A stretch of DNA of 64,000 nt, taken from Hanleya hanleyi. Taxonomy: Eukaryota > Mollusca > Polyplacophora > Lepidopleurida > Hanleyidae. The first letter of the stretch is position 1; each line of letters opens with the position of its first letter. The notes below the pieces were generated by a model, which saw only the letters and a list, made by a program, of their open reading frames with translations, had not been told where the DNA came from and did not search any database. Shown piece after piece: positions 11,891 to 23,149 of the stretch. Location: assembly GCA_036873755.1 (NCBI GenBank), contig JAVTVY010039234.1, forward strand, positions 98,963-162,962, written 5' to 3'. A program made the translations under genes and the position numbers.

Positions 11891-12691
11891 GACGCATTCG
11901 GACCAAGGATGGTCCCTCTCTACCCCAGATACCTTCCTTCACTCGCCCAAAATGACCACTTTACTTACTACCCAACTGCGCATGCGCACATTGACGCTAC
12001 TTGCAATAAAAACACACCATTCTGACTCTACCCCACGAGAGCTTCGCACTGATACCCCTCGCGGTCCATTTGAATCACGGATGGTCCATCTCTACCCCCA
12101 AAAGAACCCAGAAAATGCCTGCTTTCTATACTACGGCCAGACTGCGCATGCGCAGAATAATGAAACGCACGATACATTAGTCCCAGTCGAATGCTCCTCC
12201 ACGAGAGTTTCAAAGTAAACCCCATACGACCTAATCGGTCCACTAGGGATCACCTATTCCTCAAAACGTCCACCCAGCGCTATTTACCCACTGCGCATGC
12301 GTACAGTGACTTTTTCAAAAGATTTCAACCAATCGCTTCGTGACCCCACCTATCATGTTCTACGTGGTGAGACGCGAAAAACAAGATCCCATAACCCATA
12401 CGGCAATGTCCAGGCGTGAATTGCCCAGTATGGACCTATCCACTGAGCCAGTAGGTTATGGGCCTATCCAGACCTCCCCGAACTTTTCCAAAAATTTCAC
12501 CTCTTAGCTTCTGGACCCTTCCCATCGTGTTCTACAGCTGAGACGAAGAAAACAAGAACCCACAACCCATAGTAAAATCCACAAAAAAATGACCACCAGG
12601 CATTCCCCGTATAGATGTAAATGTGCGAATCAGGGTAGATGACCCGGAATTTGCCATACAGAGGTTCGCCCAGTCAGAGTTGTCTTCCTTG

Positions 12692-12705
12692 CCTCCAGAG
12701 GGCAG
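12692..12705 (+). promoter_or_regulatory. CTCF-like motif in P1 right arm
   Basis: CCTCCAGAGGGCAG matches 13 of 14 positions of the CTCF core. The homologous place in the lone arm (about 15480) reads CCTCCAAAGGTCAG and has lost the match. Confidence 0.4.
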
Positions 12706-13173
12706 CACGATCGATGTCGTGATGTCGAAAGGGCATCCCCACAGCAAGCGGAATCTCCATTTTGTATGTTTATTTTTTGCGGAGATATATTGGACAATAA
12801 GACTCTGGGGTCGCACGAATTTTTTGTCGTGCCAATATGGTTATGGAGAAACCTGTATGGAGACACTGAAGGTTCCCCACTGGCCATTTAACACGGGCAA
12901 ATAGATGACGATATTGTCGGGGACCCTGTGAATTCCATAGATGCTTAGGAAGTGCAGATAAAAGCTATATATTGTCCCGGAGAGCGCCGGACATTGCCGG
13001 AGATGACCTGACATTGCCGGAGATGACCGGAGATTGCCGGAGATTGCCGGACATTCTCTCTTTGCGTATTTGTGAGGGTACCCCACTCGTCGAGAGCCTC
13101 ATTTTCCGGAAATTACCGAAAATTAATGATATGTAAGTAGGTCAATGGAACGAAAGATAGCCTTTATATGCTG

Positions 13174-14119
13174 CTAAGGTGTGTGGGGTAGAGATGGACC
13201 ATCCACGGTCTGGTGTACCCTATACCCTACGGGCTATAGGGTACAGGGTGCACCACAGGTGCGTGCACATGCGTGCGATGACGTCACTTGCGAGCTCTGA
13301 GCTCCACGGGCTTTGAGCTTCAAGAGCTCAGATCCAAGAGCTCTGCCACACGGGAGCTACCACCACAACCGGGCTTTGACGGGCGTCAACACCCGGTGGT
13401 GGTGGTGGTGGTGGTGTGTGGTAGTGTGTGGTGGTGGCAATAGTGGTGTGTGGTGGTGTCTACATATAGGGATTAACTCGTGTCCCTCATCATTCCATAT
13501 GTATTGGTCGACTAATCAAAATTTCGCTACCACTCGTACTGATGACGTCACCAATGACGTCACAGATGACATGGAAATTACTCAAGTCGTGGTCTACACC
13601 ACGAGAGCTTCAAGATGACACCCTACACTCCATCTTGGATGAGATGTAGAACCTCAATCTTTCAAATATACACCTGCGCACCTCAAGAATGGCAACTTTA
13701 CTTACTACACCCCAAGTGCGCAAACAAGTGTTTCAGGAGATGCTGCCGGTACAGTATCCTGGCCTGCTTGACGACGCTTAGGCCAAAAGCGATTCTGGTC
13801 GGAGATTAAACTTTCTCAAACGACGGCTTCTGATTGGACAAGAACCTACGAGAACTGTAAACATACATAACGCGACTCCCCCAGCGTGGGTATGGTGTAA
13901 TGGGGGGATAATAAAATGATTGAATTGTCATCCTTGTTGTTGTTATTCTCTCATCTGTCAAAATCATGGCATTAAGGCGTTAAGATGAGGCGTTAAGGCG
14001 TTGAGACGGGCGTTGACTGGCGACACTGTATTTCGATGAATTAGTGACAATTCCATGGAATATCTAGAAAATCAGAGTTTCTGAGCTGTTTCACCAGGGC
14101 GTTGAAGCATTAAGCTTGG
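13174..14119. repeat. Rearranged scraps of the P1 family
   Basis: Pieces of the family are joined out of order: GGGGTAGAGATGGACCATCC (13184), a TACCCTATACCC...GGGCTATAGGGTA hairpin (13207-13245), a GAGCTC-rich stretch, the GGGCGTT hairpin with (GGT)n (13359-13440), a CRE pair (13540-13570) and GGCGTTAAGGCGTT repeats near 13975-14010. No coding sequence is supported. Confidence 0.6.
13359..13415. repeat. GGGCGTT hairpin, copy 3
   Basis: TACCACCACAACCGGGC and CACCCGGTGGTGGTGG flank a TTTGACGGGCGTCAA centre. It expands to the right into (GGT)n. Confidence 0.75.
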
Positions 14120-15616
14120 CGTTGGCGGGCGTTGCTACAAGATGACACCTCACGCGACGCATTCGGACCGCGGATGGCCCATCTCTACTCCAAACACCTT
14201 CCCCCACACCCTCAAAATGCCCACTTTGGCTACTACTCCTATTCATGACGTCACCAATGACGTCACACATGACGTGGACATACCACGAAAGCTCGACTTT
14301 GACACCTCACACGACGCATTCGGACCAAGAATGGTCCATCTCTACCTTAAACACACTCGCACTCACCCCCAAAATGACCACTTTACTTACTACACCCCAA
14401 CTGCGCATGCGCAGATTGGCGTTCTTCCAATAAAAAAACACTCCAGTCTGACTCTACCCCACATAAGCTTCACTAAAATACCCCAACCGGGTCATTTGGA
14501 CCAAACATGGGCCATCTCTACCCCAAACACCTTCCTTCACACCCGCAAAATGCCCACTTTGGCTACCACTCCTACTCAGCAATGACGTCACAGATGATGT
14601 GGACATCCCTCAAGTCGTGGTCTATACCACGAAAGCTTCACTTCGACACCTCACACGACGCATTCGGACCAAGACTGGTCGGCCAGTCGCTCAAACGCAC
14701 CCTCACTCACCCCCAAAATGCCTACTTTCTATATTACGACCAGACTGCGCATGCGCAGGATAATGAAACACGTCTAGACACCAATCCAATCCGACGCTAT
14801 CCCAAGAGAACTTCAAAATAAGGCATCATACGGCCAAATCGGACCAATAATGGGCTGTCACGACCCGGAAACGTCCATTCCCATACACTTTTTCTACTGC
14901 GCATGCGCGGTATTACGTCAGTTCTACGTCACACCCATACAGTTTGATGCGCCCCCACGAATGCTTCACATTGATACCTCGTTCGACCCAATGGCGCCAC
15001 TAGGGGTCCACCTCGCCCCCAAAACCTCCACCCATCGCTACTTGCCCAGTGAGCATGCATAAAGTGACTTTTTCAAAACAATTCATCGTGTAGCTTCAAG
15101 ACCCTGTCCATCGTGTTCTACGTGGTGAGGCGTGAAAAACAAGATCCCACAACCCATACTGCAATGAGCATCTGTGGGTTTCCCATTAGGTTGAACATTG
15201 TCCACTGCGCCAGTATCAATGGATCTATCCACACCACCCTAGACCTCCCTGAACTTTTCAAAAAATTTCATCGCTTAGCCCCGAGACCCCTACCATCGTG
15301 TTCACCATCGCGAGACGAAGAAAAGAAGATCCCACAACCCATAGTAAAATCCACCAGAAAAAACGACCACCCCTATACCCCATACAGGCATTCCCGTTCA
15401 GATGCAAATGTTCGAATCAGGGGAGATGACACGAAATTTGCGCCGCAGAGAGTTCGCCCAGTCAGAGTTGTCTGCCTTGCCTCCAAAGGTCAGCACGATC
15501 GATGTCGTGATGTCAAAAGGGGAACCTCCACAGCAAGCGCCACCATTTTGTATGTTTATTTTTTGCGGAGATATACTGGACAATAAAGGCTCAACCCTGG
15601 GGTCGCACGGATGCTT
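14120..15616 (-). mobile_element. Lone arm of the P1/P2 family
   Basis: It has the same module order as the P1 right arm: CRE pairs (14245-14280, 14580), NRF1-like TGCGCATGCGCA at 14402, 14746 and 14899, then the TAGTAAAATCCAC block and the ATCGATGTCGTGATGTC block ending at the GGGGTCGCACG motif (15600). No matching inverted arm adjoins it, so it is either solo or truncated by the LINE next to it. Confidence 0.7.
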
Positions 15617-17041
15617 TTTATTTATTTTTTATTTATTGGAATTTGACCAAATAGTCCGGGATATCACACAGGTGACTAGCACCTATATTAGATAGTGACT
15701 CCCATAACAACAAATATAACAATAATATGAAATACAAAGTGGGTAATACATACAACTATGGTACATAGTTTGGATAAAAAAAGTCGATGTTATATACAGA
15801 CTAAACATATAATATATATATGAAGTTAAGATACAAAACTAAATATACATGTTTTGGATAAAAACTTGTCGATTTCGTAAACAATGATAAGCTATATGTA
15901 TGATAATGATAGTTAAGATTTTCGGCATGCTGGGCAGTGACACTGAATCACCCATGTGCATGAATTGTCTGATAAAAATTTCTCTTTTAAAAGATTTCCA
16001 TAGTAATGTTTGAGTTTATGTTTGAAACTGGCAGTTGATGAGAAAGGATAACAATTCAGAGGAATCAGATTTAAAATATAATATATTCTATTATAATATG
16101 AATGGCGGAAAGTTTCGGCACGAAACTTGGGCATTTTCATGCGAAGGCAGTCCTCATTTTTAAAGGTGATCAATTTACTCAAATTGACATCGAAATCGCC
16201 CAAATGACACTTGGCCAGATATACGACATCATTCAATTCCCTACGATAAGAAAGGGGAAGAAGGTTAAGTTGGAGGAGTCTTTCTTTGTAACAGAGATCA
16301 TTACAGTTTCGATAGCCTAGAATAAACCTCGAGGCTCTCCGTTGCACGCCTTCAATGTGCAGGAGACATTTTTTTGTTGGAACGCCCCAGGATTGTGAGG
16401 AGTATTCGATGTTACTTCTAACCAAAGCAATATATAAAGATCTTTTCGCTTTAATAGATATATTGTCTCCACATGTTCTCTTGATGAGCCCTAGCATCCT
16501 GTTTGCCTTGCTCACAGCAACATTGGTGTACTCTGACCACGACAGGTCAGATGACACAACAACCCCAAGGTCTATCATAGTTTTTACAATTTCTAGGAGA
16601 AAACCATTCAAAAAATCTTCGGCCGTTATTGGCTTACGTTTTCTCGTGACTCTTAAGAGCTTGCATTTATTCACATTAAAATTCATTTCCCATTTCAGAC
16701 TCCATTGGTATAAATTATCTGTATCAGCTTGAGATGCTACAGAACCATCGATGCTATTTATATTCCTCATACATTTGGCATCGTCAGCAAATAAGGCGAA
16801 AGTTGATAGTTCGCTAACACATTCTGGCATATCGTTAATGTACATGAGGAACATTAGGGGGCCCATGATAGAACCTTGGGGGACCCCAGAAATTACTGCC
16901 TCCCAATGTGAATTCGTCCCGTCTATCACTGTGACGGATGGCGAGTAGTCGTCACACGCAATAACAGGGAAAGACTGTATTTTGCTCAAGACAGGTTTAT
17001 TCAGTTCTGATGCGACCACAAATTTTCTCCTGTAGTATTGT
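15617..17041 (-). mobile_element. 5'-truncated LINE (CR1/Jockey group)
   Basis: The 3' end on the minus strand is an AATAAATAAAAAATAAATAA tail at about 15617-15642. The body carries the reverse transcriptase fragment at 15913-17019. The 5' side stops exactly where palindrome P2 begins (17042), so the upstream half of the reverse transcriptase and the endonuclease are absent. Confidence 0.8.
15913..17019 (-). pseudogene. LINE reverse transcriptase, C-terminal half
   Basis: A 368-codon open frame without an N-terminus. SGVPQGSIMGPLMFLMYIND (near residue 44) and FALFADDAK (near residue 74) are the palm motifs, the second holding the catalytic Asp pair. Further on come LRVTRKRKP, LGVVVSSDLSW and the thumb/C-terminal signature YSSQSWGVP...IEGVQRRASRFILGY (about 210-240). 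These fit CR1/Jockey-group non-LTR retrotransposons, where the enzyme primes cDNA synthesis on nicked chromosomal DNA. Frame openness suggests a fairly recent insertion, but fingers and endonuclease are missing, so it cannot act alone. In the preceding sequence an in-frame stop lies at the P2 border. Confidence 0.85.
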
Positions 17042-17084
17042 TATGATGGCCGAGAGGGGTCATCGCGTCTTTCATTTCTAATTT

Positions 17085-17712
17085 AACGCGATGGAGCGAT
17101 GGAGCTATGCGATGGAACGATGGAGCTATGCGATGCGCGATGGAGCTATGCGATGGAGCGATGGAGCTATGCGATAAAAAGTCGCGCTATGCGATGCGCG
17201 ATGGAGCGCTATGCGATGCGCGATGGAGCTATGCGATGGAGCTATGCGATGGAGCGATGGAGCTATGCGATAAAAAGTCGCGCTATGCGATGCGCGATGA
17301 GGCTATGCGATGGAGCTATGCGATGCGCGATGGAGCTATGCGATGGAGCTATGCGATGGGGCTATGCGATGGAGCTATGCGATGGAGCTATGCGATGGAG
17401 CGATGGAGCTATGCGATGGAGCGATGGAGCGATGGAGCTATGCGATGGAGCTATGCGATGGGGCTATGCGATGGAGCTATGCGATGGGGCTATGCGATGG
17501 AGCTATGCGATGGGGCTATGCGATGGAGCTATGCGATGGAGCTATGCGATGGAGCTATGCGATGGAGCGATGGAGCTATGCGATGGAGCTATGCGATGGA
17601 GCGATGGGGCTATGCGATGAAGCTATACGATGGAGCTATGCGATGGGGCTATGCGATGGAGCTATGCGATGGGGCTATGCGATGGAGCTATGCGATGGAG
17701 CTATGCAATGAA
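17085..17712 (+). repeat. GATGGAGCTATGC minisatellite, left end of P2
   Basis: A 13-bp unit GATGGAGCTATGC with shorter GATGGAGC variants. Because 13 is not a multiple of 3, all three frames stay open and read the same MELCDGAMRWSYA cycle. The 173-, 213- and 133-codon frames here are not genes. Confidence 0.95.
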
Positions 17713-17922
17713 AAGTCATTGCGCATGTTCGTGAAAAAACGAGGCTGATTTGGACGCCATTATTCAACATTCAACGAGGAAGTAAAGCTCTATTTGTTGT
17801 GCCTGTTTTGGTGTTTCTCACAAGTTTTATTTTAAATATTCGCCGTCAAACAAATGATGATTTTCGGATGTACCGGTGTATATATAATTTAAATATTAAC
17901 TATATACATGAACGTCACAGGA

Positions 17923-18237
17923 CCTACGAAGTAGGGTAGGCATTAGGACTCCGACGCGAACTGAGTTCTTGGAAAGTTGAAATCCTGCCTATATTAAGAT
18001 GGGCACTGCCCAAGTCAGAATCAGCAGTGATTTTCATCAAAAATCACCAGAAATTTTCATCAAAAGTAGGTCAGCTCAGAACGTGTTGGTAACAGTCCCC
18101 TAATGCACCTTCATGCCGAAAATCAAGGTTCTAATGTCAACGGTTCTCCTTATTTTGCCGACGAAAGTATTCGGATGGACTGACTGACTGACTGACTCAT
18201 TACCGGAAAATTTGCAATCTGTAGCCTACTTCGTAGG
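17923..18237. mobile_element. TACGAAGTA MITE, copy in P2 left arm
   Basis: It is bounded by CCTACGAAGTAGG at left and CCTACTTCGTAGG at right, each itself a palindrome. The interior includes (GACT)n at 18179-18198. Same family as 25747-26072 and 44213-44517. Confidence 0.8.
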
Positions 18238-18854
18238 AATAATTTCAATCGAAAGGTATATTAAGCTTTGACCATGTCAAGAACACAGATATTTTATAGT
18301 TGTTGGGAAGCCGAACACAGAGCCAGATTTTGAATGTGAATGAGCAAGGATGATGCTTATTGGAAAGTAAAATCTGCATTCAATATATAGATATAATACC
18401 GTATAGGTTTATTTTTGGCTTTTGCTTTACTCTAGCGGTTTTTCCGCTGCCTTGTTTTTTTTGGGGGGGTCATGTTTGTTCGTTTTTGTTTTGTTTTGTT
18501 TTTTTTTTCTCGCTGAAATATTGGGGAGGGGGTGGGCGCATTGCCCTCCGCTCCCCACTCTTCCGCCGTCCCTGCCTCGCCTACCGTGACGCTGTTTCGC
18601 AGTCAACTCAATAACGAAAGGAGGAGAAAGAGAAGGGCTAAAAATTGGCATGCAGCTACCGGTCAAGCAGAATTATACGCATATACAACCCAAACAGAAG
18701 AATGGGCTGTTGAAAACTGCATCATGCCACAAAAAAAATACATTCATGCTGCTATCTATGGAAGACGGATGCGGCCATCGTAATGGCGTATTGTCGCCCT
18801 CTGAATCGGAGAAAACTTAAGCTTACTATACAGGGCGCCAATGGCCGACAGAGG
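18238..18854 (+). repeat. P2 left arm, poly-T and GGGGAGG block
   Basis: Mirror of about 24010-24588. It includes TTTTTTGGGGGGG and GTTTTGTTTTG runs and an 84-codon frame repeated inverted in the other arm. The mirrored frames on both strands reflect the palindrome, and no domain is seen. Confidence 0.65.
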
Positions 18855-19170
18855 AGACTAAAATGCGCCATTGCAACAATACTGCAAAGCTACCGTTATC
18901 GTGTTGTCGTATTGGCGCATTTTTAAAAGGCGACAACACGACATCACGACAACACGACAACGGTACAGTTGACGCAATGGCGCCCTAGTTGTCGTATTGT
19001 CGCATTGTCGCATTGGCGGGGGCGCCATTACGATAACAGTTGTCGTGTTGTCGCAATGGTGCATTTTTGAAAGGCGACATCACGACAATGCCTGTTGTCG
19101 TATTGGCGCAATGTCGCATTGGCGGGGGCGACAGAACGACAACACGACAACAGTTGGCGCATTATCGTCT
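18855..19170. repeat. GTTGTCG/CGACAAC palindromic repeat
   Basis: Irregular units of GTTGTCGTATTGGCGCA and CGACAACACGACAACG alternate on both strands. The right arm keeps only a short version (23957-24000), so this block expanded or inserted in the left arm only. Confidence 0.75.
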
Positions 19171-20030
19171 TCCGGTTCGTCTTTTGCGCAGATGCGGAAG
19201 CTTCATCATCACAATGATTATAGTATGTCATCAGTTTACAATCCATACTTTGCAGACTTTATCAGGCGAATAGGGTCTGGCTGTATCCAGAGGTGGTTCT
19301 CGAAAGACTATTGGGCATTCAAAAACAAAAAGACGACAATGGTCTTTATTTCCGTCACTTTCATTTTCGAAAATGTGAATCCAGAGTCATGGAATCTTTT
19401 CGAAGAATGGGAGATTGTATAGTTTAGGGGCCCAGAGCAGTGGAGATAAACTATCCATGTATCTAGTTCTGGTGTTTTCACTGAGTTTGATTGCATGCGG
19501 CATTAAGTATGGCGTCTTTGGCTTCTAAAGTATGGCGTCTTTGGCTTCTAAACTTCACTCGTCCCCGAAGAATGTAACATGACACATGACTACATGTATA
19601 CAATCTGGACGGTGTGGGGACGGTGGGTGGGCAGGAGGGGGGTCTCGGGTCTGGTGTGCGGTGGATGGTCGTTGATGTAGAAAAGCATATATGAGCTGAA
19701 AACTCGGAGATATATTGGCTGACCTGGGTGGGGGGGGGGGTATCTCCTATTCCTAAGCGCCGCCAGTCATCTATGCTTGTTAGCCTATATGGCTTCTAAT
19801 AGCCCGCCTGTTCCCGATACCGATGGTTAGGCCTACAAATCATTCAGAATTTCTTCCTGAATTTCAGGACGGCTGACTGCATTTATTATCAGCCATATTC
19901 GCAAATTAATCTAGCATGCGTGTCCAAGATAACACTGAAATACTCCGTACATTATATACAGATGAGTATTACTTTATATAGGGTTAAATGGTTATGACTT
20001 GCAGGCCTATAATCAAGATGATATATTTAC
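19171..20030. other. Left-arm-only insertion, no gene seen
   Basis: Part of the roughly 1.1 kb with no counterpart in the right arm. It contains a G-run (19728-19740) and a tandem TATGGCGTCTTTGGCTTCTA pair (19508-19550). No protein or RNA family was recognised. Confidence 0.45.
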
Positions 20031-20439
20031 ATGTATGTATTTAAAACTGTACAGGTAATAATTAACCAGTTATTTAATGATAAAACGAAATGGTTATTTT
20101 GACGGAGGGACCTTAGTAGTATAGTCACCGCATATAGACTCCCATTTTGCCGGGAGAGATAACTCTTTGGGGCGCCAGGGGGAGTTATTCGGGCGGGTTG
20201 TGGAATTCAAGTGCACTAGGTCACATGACTTTTGACCTCGAATTCTTCCGCGGTGATTCGGTCTGGCGGTGATGCGATCAAAAAAGCTACGAAAGTAGTC
20301 CCATGTCAACCAAGTGACTTCCTATGTTAATGTATACGGGGAATGCCTAAAACGAGTATGGGAATAGACGTTTTGAGACCGAGGTGGACCCCTAGTGGAC
20401 CGATTGGGTCGAGTGAGGTGTCAAAGTGAAGCCCTCCTA

Positions 20440-20665
20440 CAGGGCTATCACGTCGTGGGTGATTGCATGTAAAAGTTTCTCCAGAAAAATATATAAAATG
20501 CGAAATACTGACTTTACCCCTACAATAGGGGAAAACAACTATCAACCCTATTCAAAAGAGCTAATATCGTTTTCCGGGCTTATCGGGGCCTGTCTATCAA
20601 GTCATGGGTGGGTACATGTTTTCACAGAAAAAAAAATATAAAAAGCGAAACACGGACTTTACCTC
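20440..20665 (+). repeat. Tandem 150-bp units, P2 left arm
   Basis: About 1.5 copies of a unit with AAAGCGAAACACGGACTTTA-like and CTATCAACCCTATTCAAAAG blocks. The right arm has about 2.3 inverted copies (23150-23520), so unit number differs between the arms. Confidence 0.75.
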
Positions 20666-20669
20666 TACA

Positions 20670-21260
20670 ACAGGGCCTGATTCGCACATTTGCATCTATA
20701 CGGGAAAATGCCTGTATGGGGTGTGGGATGGTCATTTTTTTTTTTTTTTGGGGGATTTTACTATGGGTTATTTGGTCTTGTTTTCTTCGTCTCGAAACGA
20801 AAAACACGATGGAAGGGGTCTCGAAGTTAAGCGGTGGACTAACGTATCGTCCGTTTTCAATATTCTGCGCATGCGCAGTCTGGCCGTAGGATAGAAAGCA
20901 GACATTTTGGGGGTGGGTAGGGGTGTGTTTGGGGTAGAGATGGCACACTATTGGTCCAAATGGGTCGTGGGAGGTGTCAAAGTGACGTTTTTGTGGGGTA
21001 AAGTCAGAATGGCGTGTTTTTTTTCATAGCAAGTCGCGTCAATCTGCGCATGCGCAGTTGGATGTAGTAAGTAAAGTGGTCAGTTTGGGGTGCGTGGGGA
21101 TGTGTTTGAGGTAGAGATGGATCACTATTGGTCCGAATGTGTCGTGGAATGTGTCATCTTGTAGCCCTCGTGGTGCAGACCCCGATTTGAGGGATGTCCA
21201 TGTCATCTGAGCCAAAGTGGACAGTTTGGGGGTGTGAAGGAAGGTATTTGGTGTAGAGAT
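20670..21260 (+). repeat. NRF1/CRE module shared by P1 and P2
   Basis: It starts CCTGATTCGCACATTTGCAT and continues through the TTTTACTATGGGTTA block to NRF1-like palindromes at 20866 and 21045. This is the same order as 3980-4660 in P1. A mirror copy lies at about 22130-23140. Confidence 0.75.
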
Positions 21261-21264
21261 GGAC

Positions 21265-21380
21265 CATCCATATCTGTCATGCATTATACCATATCCTTGC
21301 TGTATTATACCATATCTGTGCTGTATTATACCATATCTGCCCTGTGTTTACAATATTTGTCATGTATTATACAATGATGA
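21265..21380. repeat. TATTATACCATATCTG tandem repeat
   Basis: Five or six units of about 18-20 bp. The mirror array in the right arm (21940-22110) is longer, with about nine units. Confidence 0.85.
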
Positions 21381-21399
21381 AGGACACGTGTTCATTCCT

Positions 21400-21850
21400 A
21401 TATCTACAGACACCACCGCCAACTCCGGTTGGGCGGAGTTCGGCAATTTTACAACCGGGACCTTGTCAACATCCGAATTTCCCAGTGGGTTTTTCCCGTC
21501 GTTCCTCCGTCTTCCATGCGGGTACTGTGGTTTTACATCCGGGTCCTCATCTTACATCCAGGTTTTTTTCAATTTTACTGTCACGTGACAGGAACCGGAA
21601 GTTGTCACAAGACAGGTGGCGCCCCGATATTGTCCTACTTATTCTGGCAGGGCGCCATCTGTCTTATGACAACTTTCGGTTCCGGTCACGTGACAGTGAA
21701 CATGGAAAACCCCGGATGTAAGTTGAAGACTTGGATGTAAACCCACAGTACCCACATGGAAGACGGAGGAACGAGGAGAAAAACCCACTGGGAAACCCAG
21801 ATGTTGACAAGGTTCCGGATGTAAAATTGCCGAGCTCGGCCCCACGGGAG
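21400..21850. repeat. Apex of palindrome P2
   Basis: The arms CACGTGACAGGAACCGGAAG...GGTGGCGCCC and GGGCGCCAT...CGGTTCCGGTCACGTGAC face each other across only 25 bases (21625-21649). Each side has a GTCACGTGAC E-box. The four overlapping frames here are mirror translations. Confidence 0.85.
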
Positions 21851-21852
21851 TT

Positions 21853-21909
21853 ACCACCACCACCGGGCGTTGACGGGCGTCAACGCTCGGTGGTGGTGGT
21901 GGTGGTGGT
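21853..21909. repeat. GGGCGTT hairpin, copy 4
   Basis: ACCACCACCACCGGGCGTT faces CAACGCTCGGTGGTGGTGG and then extends into (GGT)n. Here it lies beside the P2 apex and not between arm modules as in P1. Confidence 0.8.
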
Positions 21910-21939
21910 GTCTGTATATATATGAATGAACACGTGTCC

Positions 21940-22110
21940 CTCATCATTGTATAATACATACAGGACAGATATGGTATAATTCAGGACATATATTTTATAA
22001 TACAGGACATATATGGTACAATACAGGACAGATATGGTATAATACAGCACAGATATGGTATAATTCAGGACAGATATGGTATAATACAGCAAAGATATGG
22101 TATAATGCAT
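21940..22110. repeat. CAGATATGGTATAATA tandem repeat
   Basis: Inverted counterpart of 21265-21380, about nine units. Confidence 0.85.
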
Positions 22111-22129
22111 GACAGATATGGATGGTCCA

Positions 22130-23140
22130 TCTCTACACCAAATACCTTCCTTCGCACCCCCAAACTGTCCACTTTGGCTACTACTCGTACTGATGACGTC
22201 ACCGATGACGTCACAGATGACATGGACATCCCTCAAATCGGGGTCTGCACCACGAGGGCCACAAGATGACACCTCCTACGACACATTCGGACCAATAGTG
22301 TGCCATCTCTACCCTAAACACACCCCTACGCACCCCCAAACTGTCTGCTTTCTATACTACGGCCAGACTGCTCATGCGCAGAACATCTCTATCCCAAACA
22401 CACCCCCACGCACCCCCAAAATGACCACTTTACTTACTATACCCAACTGCGCATGCGCAGATTGACGCGACTTGCCATAAAAAACACGCCATTCTGACTC
22501 TACCTCACAAAAACTTAACTTTGACACCTCCCACGGCCCATTTGGACCAATAGTGTGCCATCTCTACCCCAAACACACCCCAACGCACCCCCAAAATGTC
22601 TGCTTTCTATACTACGGCCAGACTGCGCATGTGCAGAATATTGAAAACGGACGATACGTTAGCCCAGTCGGATGCTCCTCCAAGAGAGCTTCAAAATAAG
22701 ACCACATACGACACCATGGGACCACTAGGGGCTCACCTAAACCCCAAAACGTCCACCCGTCGCTATTTACCCACTACGCATGCGCACAGTGACGTTTTCA
22801 AAAAAATTCACCGCTTAACTTCGAGACCCCTCCCATCGTGTTCTGCGTGGCGAGACGAGAAAAACAAGACCAAACAACGCATATCGCAATGAACAGGTGT
22901 GAATTTCCCAATATGGACCTATCCCCCTGAGCCAGTATGTGCTTATGGGCCTATCCCGACCTCCGTGAACTTTTCGGAAAATTTCACCGCTTAACTAGGA
23001 GACCCCTCCCATCGTGTTTTTCGTGGCGAGACGAAGAAAACAAGACCAAACAACCCATAGTAAAATCCCCTCCCCCCCACCAAAAATGACCCCCCCCATA
23101 CCCCATACAGGCATTTTCCCCTATAGATGCAAATGTGCGA
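22130..23140 (-). repeat. NRF1/CRE modules, P2 right arm
   Basis: A CRE pair at 22192-22216 is followed by TGCGCATGCGCA at 22448, a degraded site near 22623, and the TAGTAAAATCCCC block. The order is the mirror of the left arm, with one additional internal duplication. Confidence 0.7.
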
Positions 23141-23149
23141 ATCAGGCCC

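Larger units (their letters stand above)
3888..13173. mobile_element. Giant foldback element P1
   Basis: The left end (CAGCATA...AAGGCTATCTTTCGTTCCAT from about 3890) is mirrored at the right end (ATGGAACGAAAGATAGCCTT, 13145-13164). Inverted matches continue inward through the same ordered modules: a block with GCACATTTGCATCTATACGG, an NRF1-like block, a CRE satellite, (GAGT)n, a GGGCGTT hairpin, then 380-bp modules. The arms are about 3.0 kb (left) and 3.5 kb (right), with a loop at about 6.87-9.64 kb. No transposase, polymerase or integrase was found. The architecture resembles Foldback-type elements, whose long terminal inverted repeats are built of internal tandem repeats. The exact ends and any target-site duplication are not resolved. 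Confidence 0.75.
9640..13173 (-). repeat. P1 right arm
   Basis: Reverse-complement counterpart of 3888-6870, with the modules in mirrored order. It carries a 5S-derived SINE insertion (10112-10360) and an extra outer segment (about 12666-13118) that is also present in the lone arm at 15.45-15.61 kb. The left arm has therefore probably lost that segment. Confidence 0.75.

Noticed and set aside
3888..13173. Polinton/Maverick or Helitron
   Set aside because: No DNA polymerase B, integrase, helicase or capsid frame, and no Helitron-type ends.
17099..17748. Overlapping frames of 133-213 codons reading MELCDGAMRWSYA
   Set aside because: They translate the 13-bp minisatellite in all three frames. 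No start context, introns or domain.
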